Positions 19,820 through 30,600 of a stretch of DNA of 64,000 bases are shown here, piece by piece (the first letter of the stretch is position 1; each line of letters begins with the position of its first letter). The notes under the pieces were generated by a model. That model was not told the DNA's origin. It did not search any database and worked only from the letters and a program-made list of their open reading frames with translations. The DNA comes from Candidatus Ferrigenium altingense (GTDB lineage Bacteria; Pseudomonadota; Gammaproteobacteria; Burkholderiales; Gallionellaceae), in NCBI GenBank assembly GCA_020621985.1, contig JAHRYS010000001.1, forward strand, positions 434,001 to 498,000. The letters are read 5' to 3'. The translations under genes and the position numbers were made by a program.

Positions 19820-20839
19820 TCAAGCCAGTGACAGCGCGTTGCCCAGCAGCTTGGCGGTAATATCCACGATGGGAATGACCCGCTGGTAATCCATGCGCTT
19901 CGGGCCGATTACGGCGAGCGTGCCGATGACCTGCCCATCGGCGGAATAGGGCGCGGTGATCACGCTGCATTCATCCAGCGAAGCGAGGCCGGATTCGCTG
20001 CCGACAAAAATGTGGATGCCTTGCCCGCGCCGGCCGGCATCGAGCAACTGCAACAGTTCGGTCTTCTGTTCGAACAGGCTGAACAGGCCGCGCAGGCGGC
20101 CCATGTCGGTGGAAAAATCTTCCACATGCAGCAGGTTGTGTTCGCCGCTGATCACGTAATCCCTGCCTTGTTTCGCTTCCGCCGCATCGCCTGCCGCCAA
20201 GGCCGCCGTCATCAGTGAGCTCATGTCCTGATGCAGCTGGCGCAGTTCGCCGCGCAGCTTTTCGCGAATCTGCGAAAAACTGCAACCGATGTAATTCTGG
20301 TTGAGGAAGTTGGCCGCCTCGGTGAGCTGCGACTGGGTGTAATCGCGCTCCAGCAGCAGCACGCGGTTTTCCACTTCGCCGTCCGGCATCACGATGATCA
20401 GCAGCACGCGTTTCTCGCCGAGGTGCAGGAATTCGATCTGGCGCACGGTGATCGTGCTGCGTTTGGACGTGGCGACCACGCCGGTGAACTGCGTCAGTTC
20501 GGAGAGGATGTTGGAGGCCTGCGCGATCAGCCGCGATGGGTTGTCCGGTTGCAGCTGGTTTTCCAGCTGTTGCACGCGCGCGCTGTCCAGCGGTTTGGTC
20601 ACCAGCATGGTGTCGATGAACAGCCGGTAGGCCATACCGGTCGGGATGCGCCCCGCCGAGGTATGCGGGCTGCTGATCAGGCCGATGTCTTCCAGGTCGG
20701 CCATCACGTTGCGGATGGTCGCCGAACTGATCTCCAGGCCGGAATACTGTTGCAGCGCGCGCGAACCGACCGGCTGGCCGTCGCTGATGTAGCGTTCCAC
20801 CAGGGTCTTGAGCAGGATTTGCGCGCGTTCGTTGAGCAT
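19820..20839 (-). CDS. hrcA: Heat-inducible transcription repressor
   Basis: LNERAQILLKTLVERYISDGQPVGSRALQQYSGLEISSATIRNVMADLEDIGLISSPHTSAGRIPT. Confidence 0.95.
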   Translation of the reverse strand: MLNERAQILLKTLVERYISDGQPVGSRALQQYSGLEISSATIRNVMADLEDIGLISSPHTSAGRIPTGMAYRLFIDTMLVTKPLDSARVQQLENQLQPDNPSRLIAQASNILSELTQFTGVVATSKRSTITVRQIEFLHLGEKRVLLIIVMPDGEVENRVLLLERDYTQSQLTEAANFLNQNYIGCSFSQIREKLRGELRQLHQDMSSLMTAALAAGDAAEAKQGRDYVISGEHNLLHVEDFSTDMGRLRGLFSLFEQKTELLQLLDAGRRGQGIHIFVGSESGLASLDECSVITAPYSADGQVIGTLAVIGPKRMDYQRVIPIVDITAKLLGNALSLA

Positions 20840-20930
20840 GGGGTGGATTCTACCACCGCAAATAAGGAGGCAGTCGCCCGGTGAGGCTGGCCTCATTGTC
20901 GATCAATGAGGCGCAGCCATTGTGCGGGTA

Positions 20931-21566
20931 TTATTTTTTCTCGATTTTTTTGATGGCGTCCTGGATTTCTGCCTTGCGGCCCGTGTCCGCATCCTCGCGG
21001 CCGGGGCGCGCCGGGGCATTCAGTGCCTTTTTGAAGTATTCGAGCGCCTTGGTCTTTTCGCCGCGCTCGACCATGAGCTCGCCCATGAAGAAGTTCGGGT
21101 CGATGCCGTCCGGGTTGATCTTCAGCGCGCGTTCGAGATATTCGCGAGCCTTGTCGTGGTCGCCGAAAGAGCCGAAGCGCGGCACCTTGTAATACAGGCT
21201 GCCGAGCGATGTCAGTGAGGAACCGTTCAGCGCATTAGCGTCGATTTTCTCCGCAGCCAGCAGCAAGTCACGCGCCGCCTTTGCGGTGCCGCCGGCCGAG
21301 AATATGCTCTGATACTTGGCTAGGGTGCTGGTGATGATGCCTTCCCAGATCAGCGGCTCGGCACGCCCCGGATTGGCGGTAGTCACCTGATGCGCGTCTT
21401 TGACAAGTTTTTCGAATGCGGCTTCCTTGTCCTTTTCGGGCGTCTTGTAAAAGGCTGTTGCCCAGTCGTGCTGCAATTTTGCGATGGAGGCGTCAAGCGG
21501 GGTGGTTTCGGCGAAGGCGGTGTTGGCGGCGAACAGCAGTGCGATTAACCAAGCGTACATCTTCAT
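20931..21566 (-). CDS. Exported TPR-type hypothetical protein
   Basis: Signal peptide MKMYAWLIALLFAANTAFAE; TPR-like helices DHDKAREYLERALKINPDGIDPNFFMGELMVERGEKTKALEYFKKAL. Confidence 0.7.
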   Translation of the reverse strand: MKMYAWLIALLFAANTAFAETTPLDASIAKLQHDWATAFYKTPEKDKEAAFEKLVKDAHQVTTANPGRAEPLIWEGIITSTLAKYQSIFSAGGTAKAARDLLLAAEKIDANALNGSSLTSLGSLYYKVPRFGSFGDHDKAREYLERALKINPDGIDPNFFMGELMVERGEKTKALEYFKKALNAPARPGREDADTGRKAEIQDAIKKIEKK

Positions 21567-21589
21567 GGATAGCTCCTTGTAGTAAAAAA

Positions 21590-22396
21590 TTATTTGTTAA
21601 TGGATTGGGCGTATTTGCGGGCAATGCGGGTGTTTTTCAGCAGGCCGTTGTCGACCAGGCGCGGGAACATGCCGTTCAGCCGCGCGAAGAAAGACTCCGG
21701 CTGGCCGATGAAATGTTCCTTGCAGTCGCGTTCGATCGCCAGCACGATCTGCCCGGCGACGTATTCCGGTTCGTCCATGTTGGTCTTGGTTTCTTCCAGC
21801 ATCCGCGTGGTGGCGTCATCGTTCAGCGGCGTCTTGGTGGCACGCGGCGAGACGTAAGTGACGCCGATCTGGCTGTCGACCAGTTCGCGGCGCAGCGCCT
21901 CGGAAAATCCGCGCATGGCGAATTTGCTGGCGCAATAGGCCGCGAAATGCGGGAAGCCGATCGAGCCGAAGGTCGAACCGATGTTCACGATGCGCCCGCT
22001 GCCCTGTTTCAGCAGGTGCGGCAGCACGGCGCGCACCAGCAGCATCGGCGCGATCACGTTGACGCCGATCACCTGCTCGATGCGTTTCGGGTCGTGGCGC
22101 TCGAACAGCGTGAAGTCCATGATGCCGGCGTTGTTGATGAGCACGTCCACGCCGCCGAGTGCTTGCAATGCTGCGGCCACCGCCTGTTCCGGTGCGCCTT
22201 CGCCGGACAGGTCGAGCGCGATGGGCGTTGCAAAGCCGCCGTGCTGATTGATCTCTGCACAGATTTCTTCCACGCGCGGCGCGTTGCGTTCGACCAGGGC
22301 CAGTCGCGCGCCTTTTGCGGCGAGCAGCAACGCCACGCGGCAGCCGATGCCGCCGGCCGCGCCGGTCAGGATGATGCGTTTACCCGATAAATTCAT
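21590..22396 (-). CDS. SDR family oxidoreductase
   Basis: GAAGGIGCRVALLLAAKGARLALVERN; INNAGIMDF; YCASKFAMRG. Confidence 0.92.
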   Translation of the reverse strand: MNLSGKRIILTGAAGGIGCRVALLLAAKGARLALVERNAPRVEEICAEINQHGGFATPIALDLSGEGAPEQAVAAALQALGGVDVLINNAGIMDFTLFERHDPKRIEQVIGVNVIAPMLLVRAVLPHLLKQGSGRIVNIGSTFGSIGFPHFAAYCASKFAMRGFSEALRRELVDSQIGVTYVSPRATKTPLNDDATTRMLEETKTNMDEPEYVAGQIVLAIERDCKEHFIGQPESFFARLNGMFPRLVDNGLLKNTRIARKYAQSINK

Positions 22397-23961
22397 GCAG
22401 TGCCTCCCGGTGTTGGAATGTTGGACAAATCGTCATCAGATTTTTCCCTGTACAGTTGCTCGATGGATGCCTGGTAAAGCTGCCAGATTGCCGCGCGTTT
22501 CAGCCGGCCGTTTGCGGTCAGTTGCCCGTTTTGCGGCAGGAATGGGGACTGCGCGGGTAACCAGTATTTTATCCGCGCATAATCCGGCAGCACGCGGTTC
22601 GCCTCTTCGATGGCCTGGTTCACGGCGGCAAGCGCCTCGGGTGTCGCGCCGCGCGGCACGATCACCGCCACGTTCCACGGGCGCGCCTCGCCGAACACCG
22701 CCGCCTGTGCGATGGCCGGGTGCAGCGTCAGCTCGCGTTCCACCCATTCCGGCGCCACGTTGCGCCCGAACGAGGTGATGAAGATGTTCTTCTTGCGCCC
22801 GGTGAGGTGCAAAAAGCCCTCTTCGTCGAGGTGCCCGATGTCGCCGGTCGGCCAGAATTTGGTTGAAGCGCCTTCGCCGGGTTGCAGCGGCGCATCGCCG
22901 GTATAGCCGAGCAGCGTCGCGCCCGCCATCAGGATCTCGCCGTCTTCGGCGAATTTCACCTGTGCGTGCGCCAGCGGCTTGCCGACGCTGCCGATGCGGC
23001 GCGCGCTTTCGGTATTGAGCGCGACCACCGAGGCGCATTCGGATAAGCCGTAGCCCTCGAACACCGGGAGGCCGAGCGCCTCCGCGCGTTGCAGCAGGCG
23101 CGCGGCGACGGGCGCGCCGCCCACCGCGACGAAGCGCAACTGTTGCGGCGCGGGATGCCCGGCTTCGATGGCGGCGACCAATGCGTGCAGCAGTTGCGGC
23201 GTCAGGATGGTGGTCGTCGCGCGGCATTCGATGAGTGCGGCGAGCATTTTTTTGATGTCCAGCCCGGTCGAGCCGCTCAAGCCGACTTCGGCGAGCGGCA
23301 GCAAATGGCAGCTTGCCCCGGCCAGCAGCGGCACATACACGCCGGCGAGGTTTTCCAGCAGGGTGGACAGCGGCAGCACGCTGACATGCCGGTCGTCCGC
23401 CTTGCCGCGCGTGGCGGCCAGCAGGGAGGCCGCGACCTGTTGCAGCGCAGCGGCGTCCAGGCACACGCCCTTGGGATGCCCGGTGGTGCCGGAGGTGTAG
23501 GTGACCTTGACCGTGCCCGCAGGCAACGGCTTGGCGGAGATGTTGTGCAGGCGGATGTCGCTGAATGCCTGGCCGTTCAGGTTATGCGTGAATACCGCGC
23601 CAATTTCGATGCCGGCGGCTTCGAGCAGCTTCCGGTATTGCTCCGGCTGATCGGTGAGGATGCAATCGATTCCCGCATCGCGGATGCTGTGCGCGATCTG
23701 CTCCGCCGAAAAAAAGAACGGCAGCGGGATGACCGGCTTGCCGGCATGCAATCCGGCCAGATCGAGGACAGCCCAGAGCGGCGAGTTGTCGAGCGCCAGC
23801 GCTATCGTCCTGGCGGGAGATGCGCGCAGTTGCGCGGCGAATCGTTCGATCGCGGCGGCGAGTTCCCGATAGGTGAGCGCATGCTGCTTGCCGCGCAGGG
23901 CAGGGGAATCAGGCTGTTCCTTGCTCCATCGGGTGATGGCGTCGATGACGGACAGGTTCAT
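22393..23961 (-). CDS. AMP-binding acyl-CoA synthetase/ligase family protein
   Basis: VTYTSGTTGHPKGVCLD; GYGLSECAS; TGDIGHLDEEGFLHLTGRKKN; 4-bp overlap with the downstream SDR gene. Confidence 0.92.
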   Translation of the reverse strand: MNLSVIDAITRWSKEQPDSPALRGKQHALTYRELAAAIERFAAQLRASPARTIALALDNSPLWAVLDLAGLHAGKPVIPLPFFFSAEQIAHSIRDAGIDCILTDQPEQYRKLLEAAGIEIGAVFTHNLNGQAFSDIRLHNISAKPLPAGTVKVTYTSGTTGHPKGVCLDAAALQQVAASLLAATRGKADDRHVSVLPLSTLLENLAGVYVPLLAGASCHLLPLAEVGLSGSTGLDIKKMLAALIECRATTTILTPQLLHALVAAIEAGHPAPQQLRFVAVGGAPVAARLLQRAEALGLPVFEGYGLSECASVVALNTESARRIGSVGKPLAHAQVKFAEDGEILMAGATLLGYTGDAPLQPGEGASTKFWPTGDIGHLDEEGFLHLTGRKKNIFITSFGRNVAPEWVERELTLHPAIAQAAVFGEARPWNVAVIVPRGATPEALAAVNQAIEEANRVLPDYARIKYWLPAQSPFLPQNGQLTANGRLKRAAIWQLYQASIEQLYREKSDDDLSNIPTPGGTA

Positions 23962-23990
23962 GCTGGCCCTTGATGTCATGCGCAGGGATG

Positions 23991-24653
23991 TCATGCGCAG
24001 GTTTGGCATTGCAGGCAGGCTATGGATTCGGCGGGCATCCCAGTTTCGGAAATCCGCGGGTTGCTGCGCAACTCGACGCGCCGTATCGCCATGATTTGCG
24101 GCTTCTGCTCGTAGTAGCTGCCCCACTCCGCTTGTTCTTCGGAGGAGAGCCGGCTCTTGTCCGCATCGCCGAGAATGACCGGATTCATGCCCATCTTGAT
24201 GAACGCATTGCGCACCAGCGGGACGGCGGTGAATACCGCCCATTGTTTGGAGGTGGCATGGAGCTGGGCAATAATGGCGGCAATCAGGTAGCGCGCCATC
24301 CCCGGCTCTGCAACCGAAAAATTGCCCACTTCGACAATATCGCCGCGTTTGACCGGGAAACCAACGCGCTCCGCAAGCACCGCCTCGATGGGTTTGTCCA
24401 GATAGGTTTCCAGAAATAGCGGCTCAAGTGCGGCGCTGCGAAATCCGCAAGCCGCAACCAGTTTGTTGTCATGGTCGCGCAGGCTCATCAGGCAGGGTTT
24501 GAAGCGTTTTATCTCTGCGCCATACGCCTCGCGAAAAACATCGCCGATGAAGCGTTCGATCTCGGCGCGGTCGCCAGCGTCAGGCCTGGAAAAATGCACG
24601 TCGAAAGGGCGTTCAGCCAGGCCGATGGTTGGATTGGAGATGACGGTATTCAT
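23991..24653 (-). CDS. Thermostable hemolysin-like (acyl-/N-acyltransferase-fold) protein
   Basis: RAEIERFIGDVFREAYGAEIKRFKPCLMSLRDHDNKLVAACGFRSAALEPLFLETYLDKPIE resembles the thermostable hemolysin family; C-terminal CLQCQTCA. Confidence 0.65.
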   Translation of the reverse strand: MNTVISNPTIGLAERPFDVHFSRPDAGDRAEIERFIGDVFREAYGAEIKRFKPCLMSLRDHDNKLVAACGFRSAALEPLFLETYLDKPIEAVLAERVGFPVKRGDIVEVGNFSVAEPGMARYLIAAIIAQLHATSKQWAVFTAVPLVRNAFIKMGMNPVILGDADKSRLSSEEQAEWGSYYEQKPQIMAIRRVELRSNPRISETGMPAESIACLQCQTCA

Positions 24654-24795
24654 CGATTTTCTGGAGGCTGGTTGACCTGTTAAATGGAACGGCAATTTTT
24701 ATCGGTTGCAAAACAGCAAATCAATTTGTTGTCGGCGAAAGCACCCGGCATCAGGCTGATGGAAATGAAAAAGGTTCAAAGTTCATCGCGCTGGA

Positions 24796-25740
24796 TCAGG
24801 CCGCTTTCAGCTTCGCGCGCGCATAGGAAAACCCCGCTTTCACCAACTCCTTCGCGTCATAGCGGTTGAGCATGTTGCAGCCGTTACACAGCTCCGGGAT
24901 CAGCGCCATGCCTTCGCGCTTGGCCAGCACTTCGCGGATACTCATGTCCGCCACATGGCCGATGGGGTGCTCGTGCTTGACGTCGTTGTAGCAATACAGG
25001 TAATCGCCGCTCGCCGCAATGAAGACGTCGATGTTGCGCGGCACGCACTTGAAGCTGTTGCTGCGCCACTGCTGCAAGACATCCCAGACGCCGGGAATGA
25101 AGTCGAATTCCTGGGAGCGCAAGCGGTGCTGCTGGATCAGTTGGCGCAATTTTTCGGTGGCCAGCTCATGTTCCTGCAGGCTGCCGCCGCGGTTGTACAG
25201 GGTGGGCGACATGGTCAGGGTTTCCACGCCCTGCGCGCGCAGCCAGGCGATGGTGTCCGGCAGCGAAGGCAGGCATTCCGGCATCGGCGTGAGGCTGATG
25301 GCCAGCTTGGTGTGCTTGAACAGCCGTTGCGCTGTCTTGATATTTTCCATCACGCGCGCCTGGTCGAGATTGGCATGCACCACGTTGTACACCGCCGGGT
25401 CGATGCTGGAAAAAGAAACCAGCAGCAGGTCGACCGCGCCGTCCAGGTGACGGATGCGTTCGGCATCGAGCTGGTGGCCGTTGCTCACCATGTCGAAGCG
25501 GATCGGGTGGCCGCGCATGTCGTCCACGAATTCGAAAAATTTGGTATGCGTGGTGGGCTCGCCGTAGCCTGCGATGACGGCGCGGAACACATCCTGCGGC
25601 GTCAGGCGCTCCAGCGTTTGCCGCCAGGTTGGTTCGGTCATGAGCTGGGGATACTCGATCAAACCCCTCGGGCACATCGGGCAAAGCGCATTGCATTTGC
25701 TGGTCCACTCGACGTTGACGGCGATACGGTAGTTGCTCAT
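24796..25740 (-). CDS. Radical SAM protein with C-terminal Cys region
   Basis: CNALCPMC (CX3CX2C), AGYGEPTTH; C-terminal CVPRN...YCYND...CNGCN suggests SPASM-like cluster ligands. Confidence 0.88.
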   Translation of the reverse strand: MSNYRIAVNVEWTSKCNALCPMCPRGLIEYPQLMTEPTWRQTLERLTPQDVFRAVIAGYGEPTTHTKFFEFVDDMRGHPIRFDMVSNGHQLDAERIRHLDGAVDLLLVSFSSIDPAVYNVVHANLDQARVMENIKTAQRLFKHTKLAISLTPMPECLPSLPDTIAWLRAQGVETLTMSPTLYNRGGSLQEHELATEKLRQLIQQHRLRSQEFDFIPGVWDVLQQWRSNSFKCVPRNIDVFIAASGDYLYCYNDVKHEHPIGHVADMSIREVLAKREGMALIPELCNGCNMLNRYDAKELVKAGFSYARAKLKAA

Positions 25741-26264
25741 TTCACGGTACCGGGAAGCGGTTCGGCAGGAACCAGGCGCGGGACATAAGCCGGGCAGCTC
25801 GGCGCAACCAGTTCAATGTCGATGACCACGACGCATTCTGCCTGCGGAAACGACTCCATCATCGCCGCGTTCTCATGGATGGATGCCTTTCCGTTCACGC
25901 GCAGCCGCGCGCCGTCGTTGAAGTCGATGAACAGCATGCTGACGTAGGGGTTGAGCAGGATGTTGCCGAGGCTCATATAGGCGCCGTTGCCTTTCACACG
26001 CGCTTCGAAATGCGGGAACGCCACGCGGTTCGGCGCCAGCACCTTGACCAGGCCGGGGCCGCCGCCCTTGAACGAGCAGTCGCAGCGTCCGTCGGGAGAG
26101 CTGGTGGCGAGAAAGAAGAACGGCGCCGCTTCGATCCGGGCGTGAAACTGTTCCGGGATGCGATCCCAGATAAGCTGGCCGATGCGCGCCTCGATCCAGA
26201 GCTCCGGGTTGCCCCAGCGTTGCTGCGCGTCAAGCTCGCCGGCGTGAAAGGGCGATGAAGTCAT
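25737..26264 (-). CDS. Pyridoxamine 5'-phosphate oxidase-like FMN-binding protein
   Basis: FFFLATSSPDGRCDCSFKGGGPGLVKVLAPNRVAFPHF...SLGNILLNPYVSMLFIDF; 4-bp overlap with the radical SAM gene. Confidence 0.82.
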   Translation of the reverse strand: MTSSPFHAGELDAQQRWGNPELWIEARIGQLIWDRIPEQFHARIEAAPFFFLATSSPDGRCDCSFKGGGPGLVKVLAPNRVAFPHFEARVKGNGAYMSLGNILLNPYVSMLFIDFNDGARLRVNGKASIHENAAMMESFPQAECVVVIDIELVAPSCPAYVPRLVPAEPLPGTVK

Positions 26265-26644
26265 GATGGAAACCTCGGCTGAGCGTTCATAGAAGATGTT
26301 GTTCCTGCAAAAAATAGTAGCCCGCTAAAGACTGCTGCATTGTAGTGAAGTTCAAGCCTTTCTGCTGGTATGCCACCAGGGATTTTGTAATCATTTGTAA
26401 TCATAAATCGCCCATGACTATAGGCAGGTTGTCATATAAGAGATAGTCAATTGTTTTTATAAAGACAATAAGTATTATTTATGGTTTGATCCGATCGCGT
26501 TATTTCGAAATTTTTCTTTCGGCGATGCGCATTTTGCCTTGCGATTGCCGCGTTCTTGGTGTCGTAGTGGGTGTCGCAGTGTTGACAGTCTTTGGCCCTG
26601 ACCCTACATTGCCCATCCTTCTCCGTATCGTCCGAATCAATATC

Positions 26645-27685
26645 ATGAAGCGCAGCATCCTGTTACTCGTCCTTGTGCCCCTGTTCGCCGGGTGCAACAA
26701 GGAACCCGCCCCGGCAGTCAAGATCGAGCGCCCCGCTTTGACCCTGATAGTGGGTTCTGCCGCAACCGCTGGCGGCAACGCCTATAGCGGCGAGATTCGC
26801 GCGCGCCACGAAACGCAACTGGGCTTCCGCATCGGCGGAAAGATCGTTGAACGGCTGGTGGACGCGGGCGCACGGGTCAAGGCAGGGCAGGCGCTGATGC
26901 GCCTCGACTCCGGCGATGCGGGTTTGCAGCTTGGCTCGGCCGAAGCGCAGTACCAGTTGGCCGAAGCCGATGCGAAACGTTATCGCGAGCTGCGCGGCAA
27001 GGGTTTTGTCAGCCAGTCGGCGCTGGATGCCAAAGAGGCCGCGCTCAAGGCCGCCGCCGCCCAGGCCGGGCTGGCGCGCAACCAGTCCGCTTACACCACA
27101 TTGCATGCCGACCGTGCGGGCGTGATCGCCGCAACCCTGGCGGAAACAGGGCAGGTGGTCACTGCCGGGCAGCCGGTGCTGCGCCTCGCGCCGGATGGCG
27201 AACGCGAAGTGGCAATCGCGATACCGGAAGCACAACTGGCCAATCTCAAAGTCGGCGCCGCTGCCGAGATTATGCTGTTGACTGCCGGCGACGGCGCGGC
27301 GCCGTTGGGCGGACGTTTGCGTGAGCTGGCTCCGGCGGCCGACCCGGCCAGCCGCACTTATGCGGCGCGCGTGACACTGACCCAGCCAGGCCCGGACGTA
27401 GCGCTGGGCATGACGGCGCGGGTACGTTTTGCTATGAACAAAAAGAGCGACGGCCTGCTGGTCCCGCTGACCGCGATTTTCCAGCAGGACAAGCAGGCGG
27501 CGGTGTGGATCGTCGCGGCCGAGCGCACCGTCAGCCTGCGTCCGGTGCAGGTTGCCGCATACCACGATGACGGCGCGGTCATTACCGGCGGGCTGGCGGC
27601 GGGTGAGCGCATCGTCAGCAATGGGGTGCACCGGCTCGCGGCAGGGGAAAAAATCCGCATCATCGAGAGCGGCAGCGCGCAATGA
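26645..27685 (+). CDS. RND efflux periplasmic adaptor (MFP) lipoprotein
   Basis: Lipobox LFAGCNK; GEIRARHETQLGFRIGGKIVERLVDAGARVKAGQALMRLD; HlyD/AcrA-like. Confidence 0.92.
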   Translation: MKRSILLLVLVPLFAGCNKEPAPAVKIERPALTLIVGSAATAGGNAYSGEIRARHETQLGFRIGGKIVERLVDAGARVKAGQALMRLDSGDAGLQLGSAEAQYQLAEADAKRYRELRGKGFVSQSALDAKEAALKAAAAQAGLARNQSAYTTLHADRAGVIAATLAETGQVVTAGQPVLRLAPDGEREVAIAIPEAQLANLKVGAAAEIMLLTAGDGAAPLGGRLRELAPAADPASRTYAARVTLTQPGPDVALGMTARVRFAMNKKSDGLLVPLTAIFQQDKQAAVWIVAAERTVSLRPVQVAAYHDDGAVITGGLAAGERIVSNGVHRLAAGEKIRIIESGSAQ

Positions 27686-30600
27686 AAGGGCCGAATCTTT
27701 CCGCCTGGGCGCTGGCGCACCAGCAGATGGTGCTGTTCCTGATCATCGTGCTGATGGGCGCGGGGGTGATTTCCTATTTCAATCTGGGGCGCGCCGAAGA
27801 TCCGGACTTCACCTTCAAGGTCATGGTGGTGCGCACCCTGTGGCCGGGCGCGACGGCGCAGGAGGTCGAGCAGGAAGTGACCGAGCGCATCGAGAAGAAG
27901 TTGCAGGAAACACCCTGGGTGGACGTGCTGCGCTCCGCCTCCAAGCCGGGCGACTCGATGGTTTTCGTTATGCTCAAGGATTACACGCCCAAAACCGAGG
28001 TGCCGGAAGCCTGGCGGCAGGTGCGCAAGAAGCTAGACGATATCCGCCATACCTTGCCGGAAGGCGTACAGGGACCGTTCCCCAATGACGAGTTCGGCGA
28101 TGTGCAGATCAATATTTTCGCGCTGACCGGCGACGGTTTCGATCTCGCGGCGTTGCATCGCTACGCCGACCAGGTCGCGCTGGACTTGAAACAGGTGCCG
28201 GATGTGCGGCGGGTCGAATTGTTCGGCGTGCAGGACGAAAAAATCTATCTGGAGATTGCGCCGCACCGCCTGGCGAATCTGGGCATCACGCCCGGCCAGA
28301 TCGGCGAGGCTTTGCAGAAGCAGAACATGGTGGGCCCGGCCGGTTTTGTCGATACCGCCACCGACCGGGTACAACTGCGCGTATCGGGCGGTTTCGACAG
28401 CGTCGAGCGGGTGCGCAATGCCGATCTGCTGGTGAACGGGCAGCACTTCCGCCTCGGCGACATCGCCAAGGTGTCGCGCGGTTTTGCCGATCCGCCCAAT
28501 CCGCAGATGCGCGTCGGCGGGCAGCCCGCCATCGGCATCGGCGTCGTGATGGACAAGGGCGGCAACGTGATCCGCCTCGGTGAGAACCTGCAACTGGCGA
28601 TGAAAAAAATCACGGCGGACTTGCCGGCGGGCGTGGATATGCACGTGGTCGCGAACCAGCCGGAAGTGGTCAAGGGCTCCATCCGCCTGTTCGAGAACTC
28701 GCTGGCCGAGGCGATCCTGATCGTACTCGCGGTGTCGTTCCTGAGTTTGGGGTGGCGCACCGGCACGGTGGTGGCGCTGTCCATCCCGCTGGTGCTGGCG
28801 ATCACCTTCTTCCTGATGAAGGTATTCGGCATCGGCCTGCAGCGCATCTCGCTCGGCGCGCTGGTGATCGCGCTCGGCCTGCTGGTGGACGACGCGATCA
28901 TCGCGGTGGAGATGATGGTGGTGAAAATGGAGCAGGGCTGGGACCGCTTCAAGGCCGCGACCTTTGCCTACACTTCGACCGCTTTCCCGATGCTGACCGG
29001 CACGCTGATCACCGCCGCCGCGTTCACGCCGGTGGGCTTTTCCAAATCGGCGGCCAGCGAATACACCATTTCGATCTTCCAGGTGGTGACCATCGCGCTG
29101 CTGGTGTCGTGGATCGTCGCGGTGGTGTTCACGCCTTACCTCGGCTATAAATTGCTCGACCCGAAAAAACTGGTGGAAAAGGCGCAGAAGCACGGCGCGG
29201 ATGTTTACGACACGCCGTTCTACCGCCGCTTCCGCGCGCTGGTGACCTGGTGTTTGCGCAACCGCTGGAAGGTGATCGGCGCCACGGCAGGGATTTTCGT
29301 ATTATCTATTGTCGCGTTCAACGTCGGGGTGCAGAAACAGTTCTTTCCGGCCGCCAACCGCCTCGAATTGATCGTCGACGTCTGGCTGCCGCAGGGCGCA
29401 TCGCTCAAGGCGACCGAGGCCGAGACCAAACGCATCGAGCAGATCCTGGCCGGCGATCCGGCGGCGGCTTCCTATTCTTCCTATATCGGCAATGGTGCGC
29501 CGCGCTTCATCCTGTCGCTCGACGTGCGCCTGTTCAGCGACAACTATGCGCAAGTCGTGATCGTCACCAAGGGCTTGCAAGAGCGCGAAGAGCTCAAACG
29601 CAGGCTGACGAACCTGTTCACCTCGGCGGAAGGCGGCTTTTCGCATATCCATGCGCGCGTGTCGCGGCTGGAGAACGGCCCGCCGATCGGCTATCCGGTG
29701 CAGTTCCGCGTGATGGGGGAGGATGTCGAACAGGTGCGCACAATTGCCGGCAAGGTGGCCGATCTGATGCGCGCCAACACGCATCTGCAGGATGTCAGTT
29801 TCGACTGGGACGAAAAGATCAAGGCGCTGCGCGTCGAGGTGGATCAGGACCGGGCGCGCCAGCTCGGCACCTCCAGCCGCGAGATTTCGCAGGCCCTGCA
29901 AGGCTGGCTGAACGGCGTGGCGTTGGCGCAGTATCGCGAAGGCGACCAGTTGATCGACGTGGTGTGGCGCGGCACTGGCGATCTGGAAACCCGCTCGCTG
30001 GACAGGCTGTCCGATCTCGATATCCCGCTGCCGAATGGTCGGCATGTGCCGCTGGCGCAGGTCGCGAAGCTGGTGCCGGTGCTGGAAGAGGGGCTGATCT
30101 GGCGGCGCAACCGCCTGCCGACCATGACCGTGCTCGGCGACATGGCCGACAAGACCCAGCCTGCCACCGTGTCGGCGGAACTGAACGCACAGCTCGATGC
30201 GCTGCGCGCCGCGTTGCCGATCGGCTACCGTATCGAAATGGGTGGCAGCGTCGAGGAATCCGCGAAGGGCGAGACCGCGATCAAGGCGGTGGTGCCGCTG
30301 ATGCTGGTCGGCGTGATCACGCTGCTGATGATCCAGCTGCAAAGCATCAGCCGCACCGTCATCGTGCTGCTCACCGCGCCGCTTGGCCTGATCGGCGTCA
30401 CGTTGGCATTGCTGGTGTTCCAGGTGCCGTTCGGCTTCGTCGCCAACCTCGGCTTCATCGCGCTGGCCGGGATGATCATGCGCAACTCGGTGATCCTGGT
30501 GGACCAGATCCGCCAGGACGAGGAAGACGGCAAGACGCAGTGGGAAGCGATCATCGGCTCCACCGTGCGCCGCTTCCGCCCGATTTCACTGACCGCCGCT

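Noticed and set aside
28033-29193. 386-aa minus-strand ORF opposite the RND permease
   Set aside because: Antisense shadow; His/Arg/Gln-rich translation without recognisable domain
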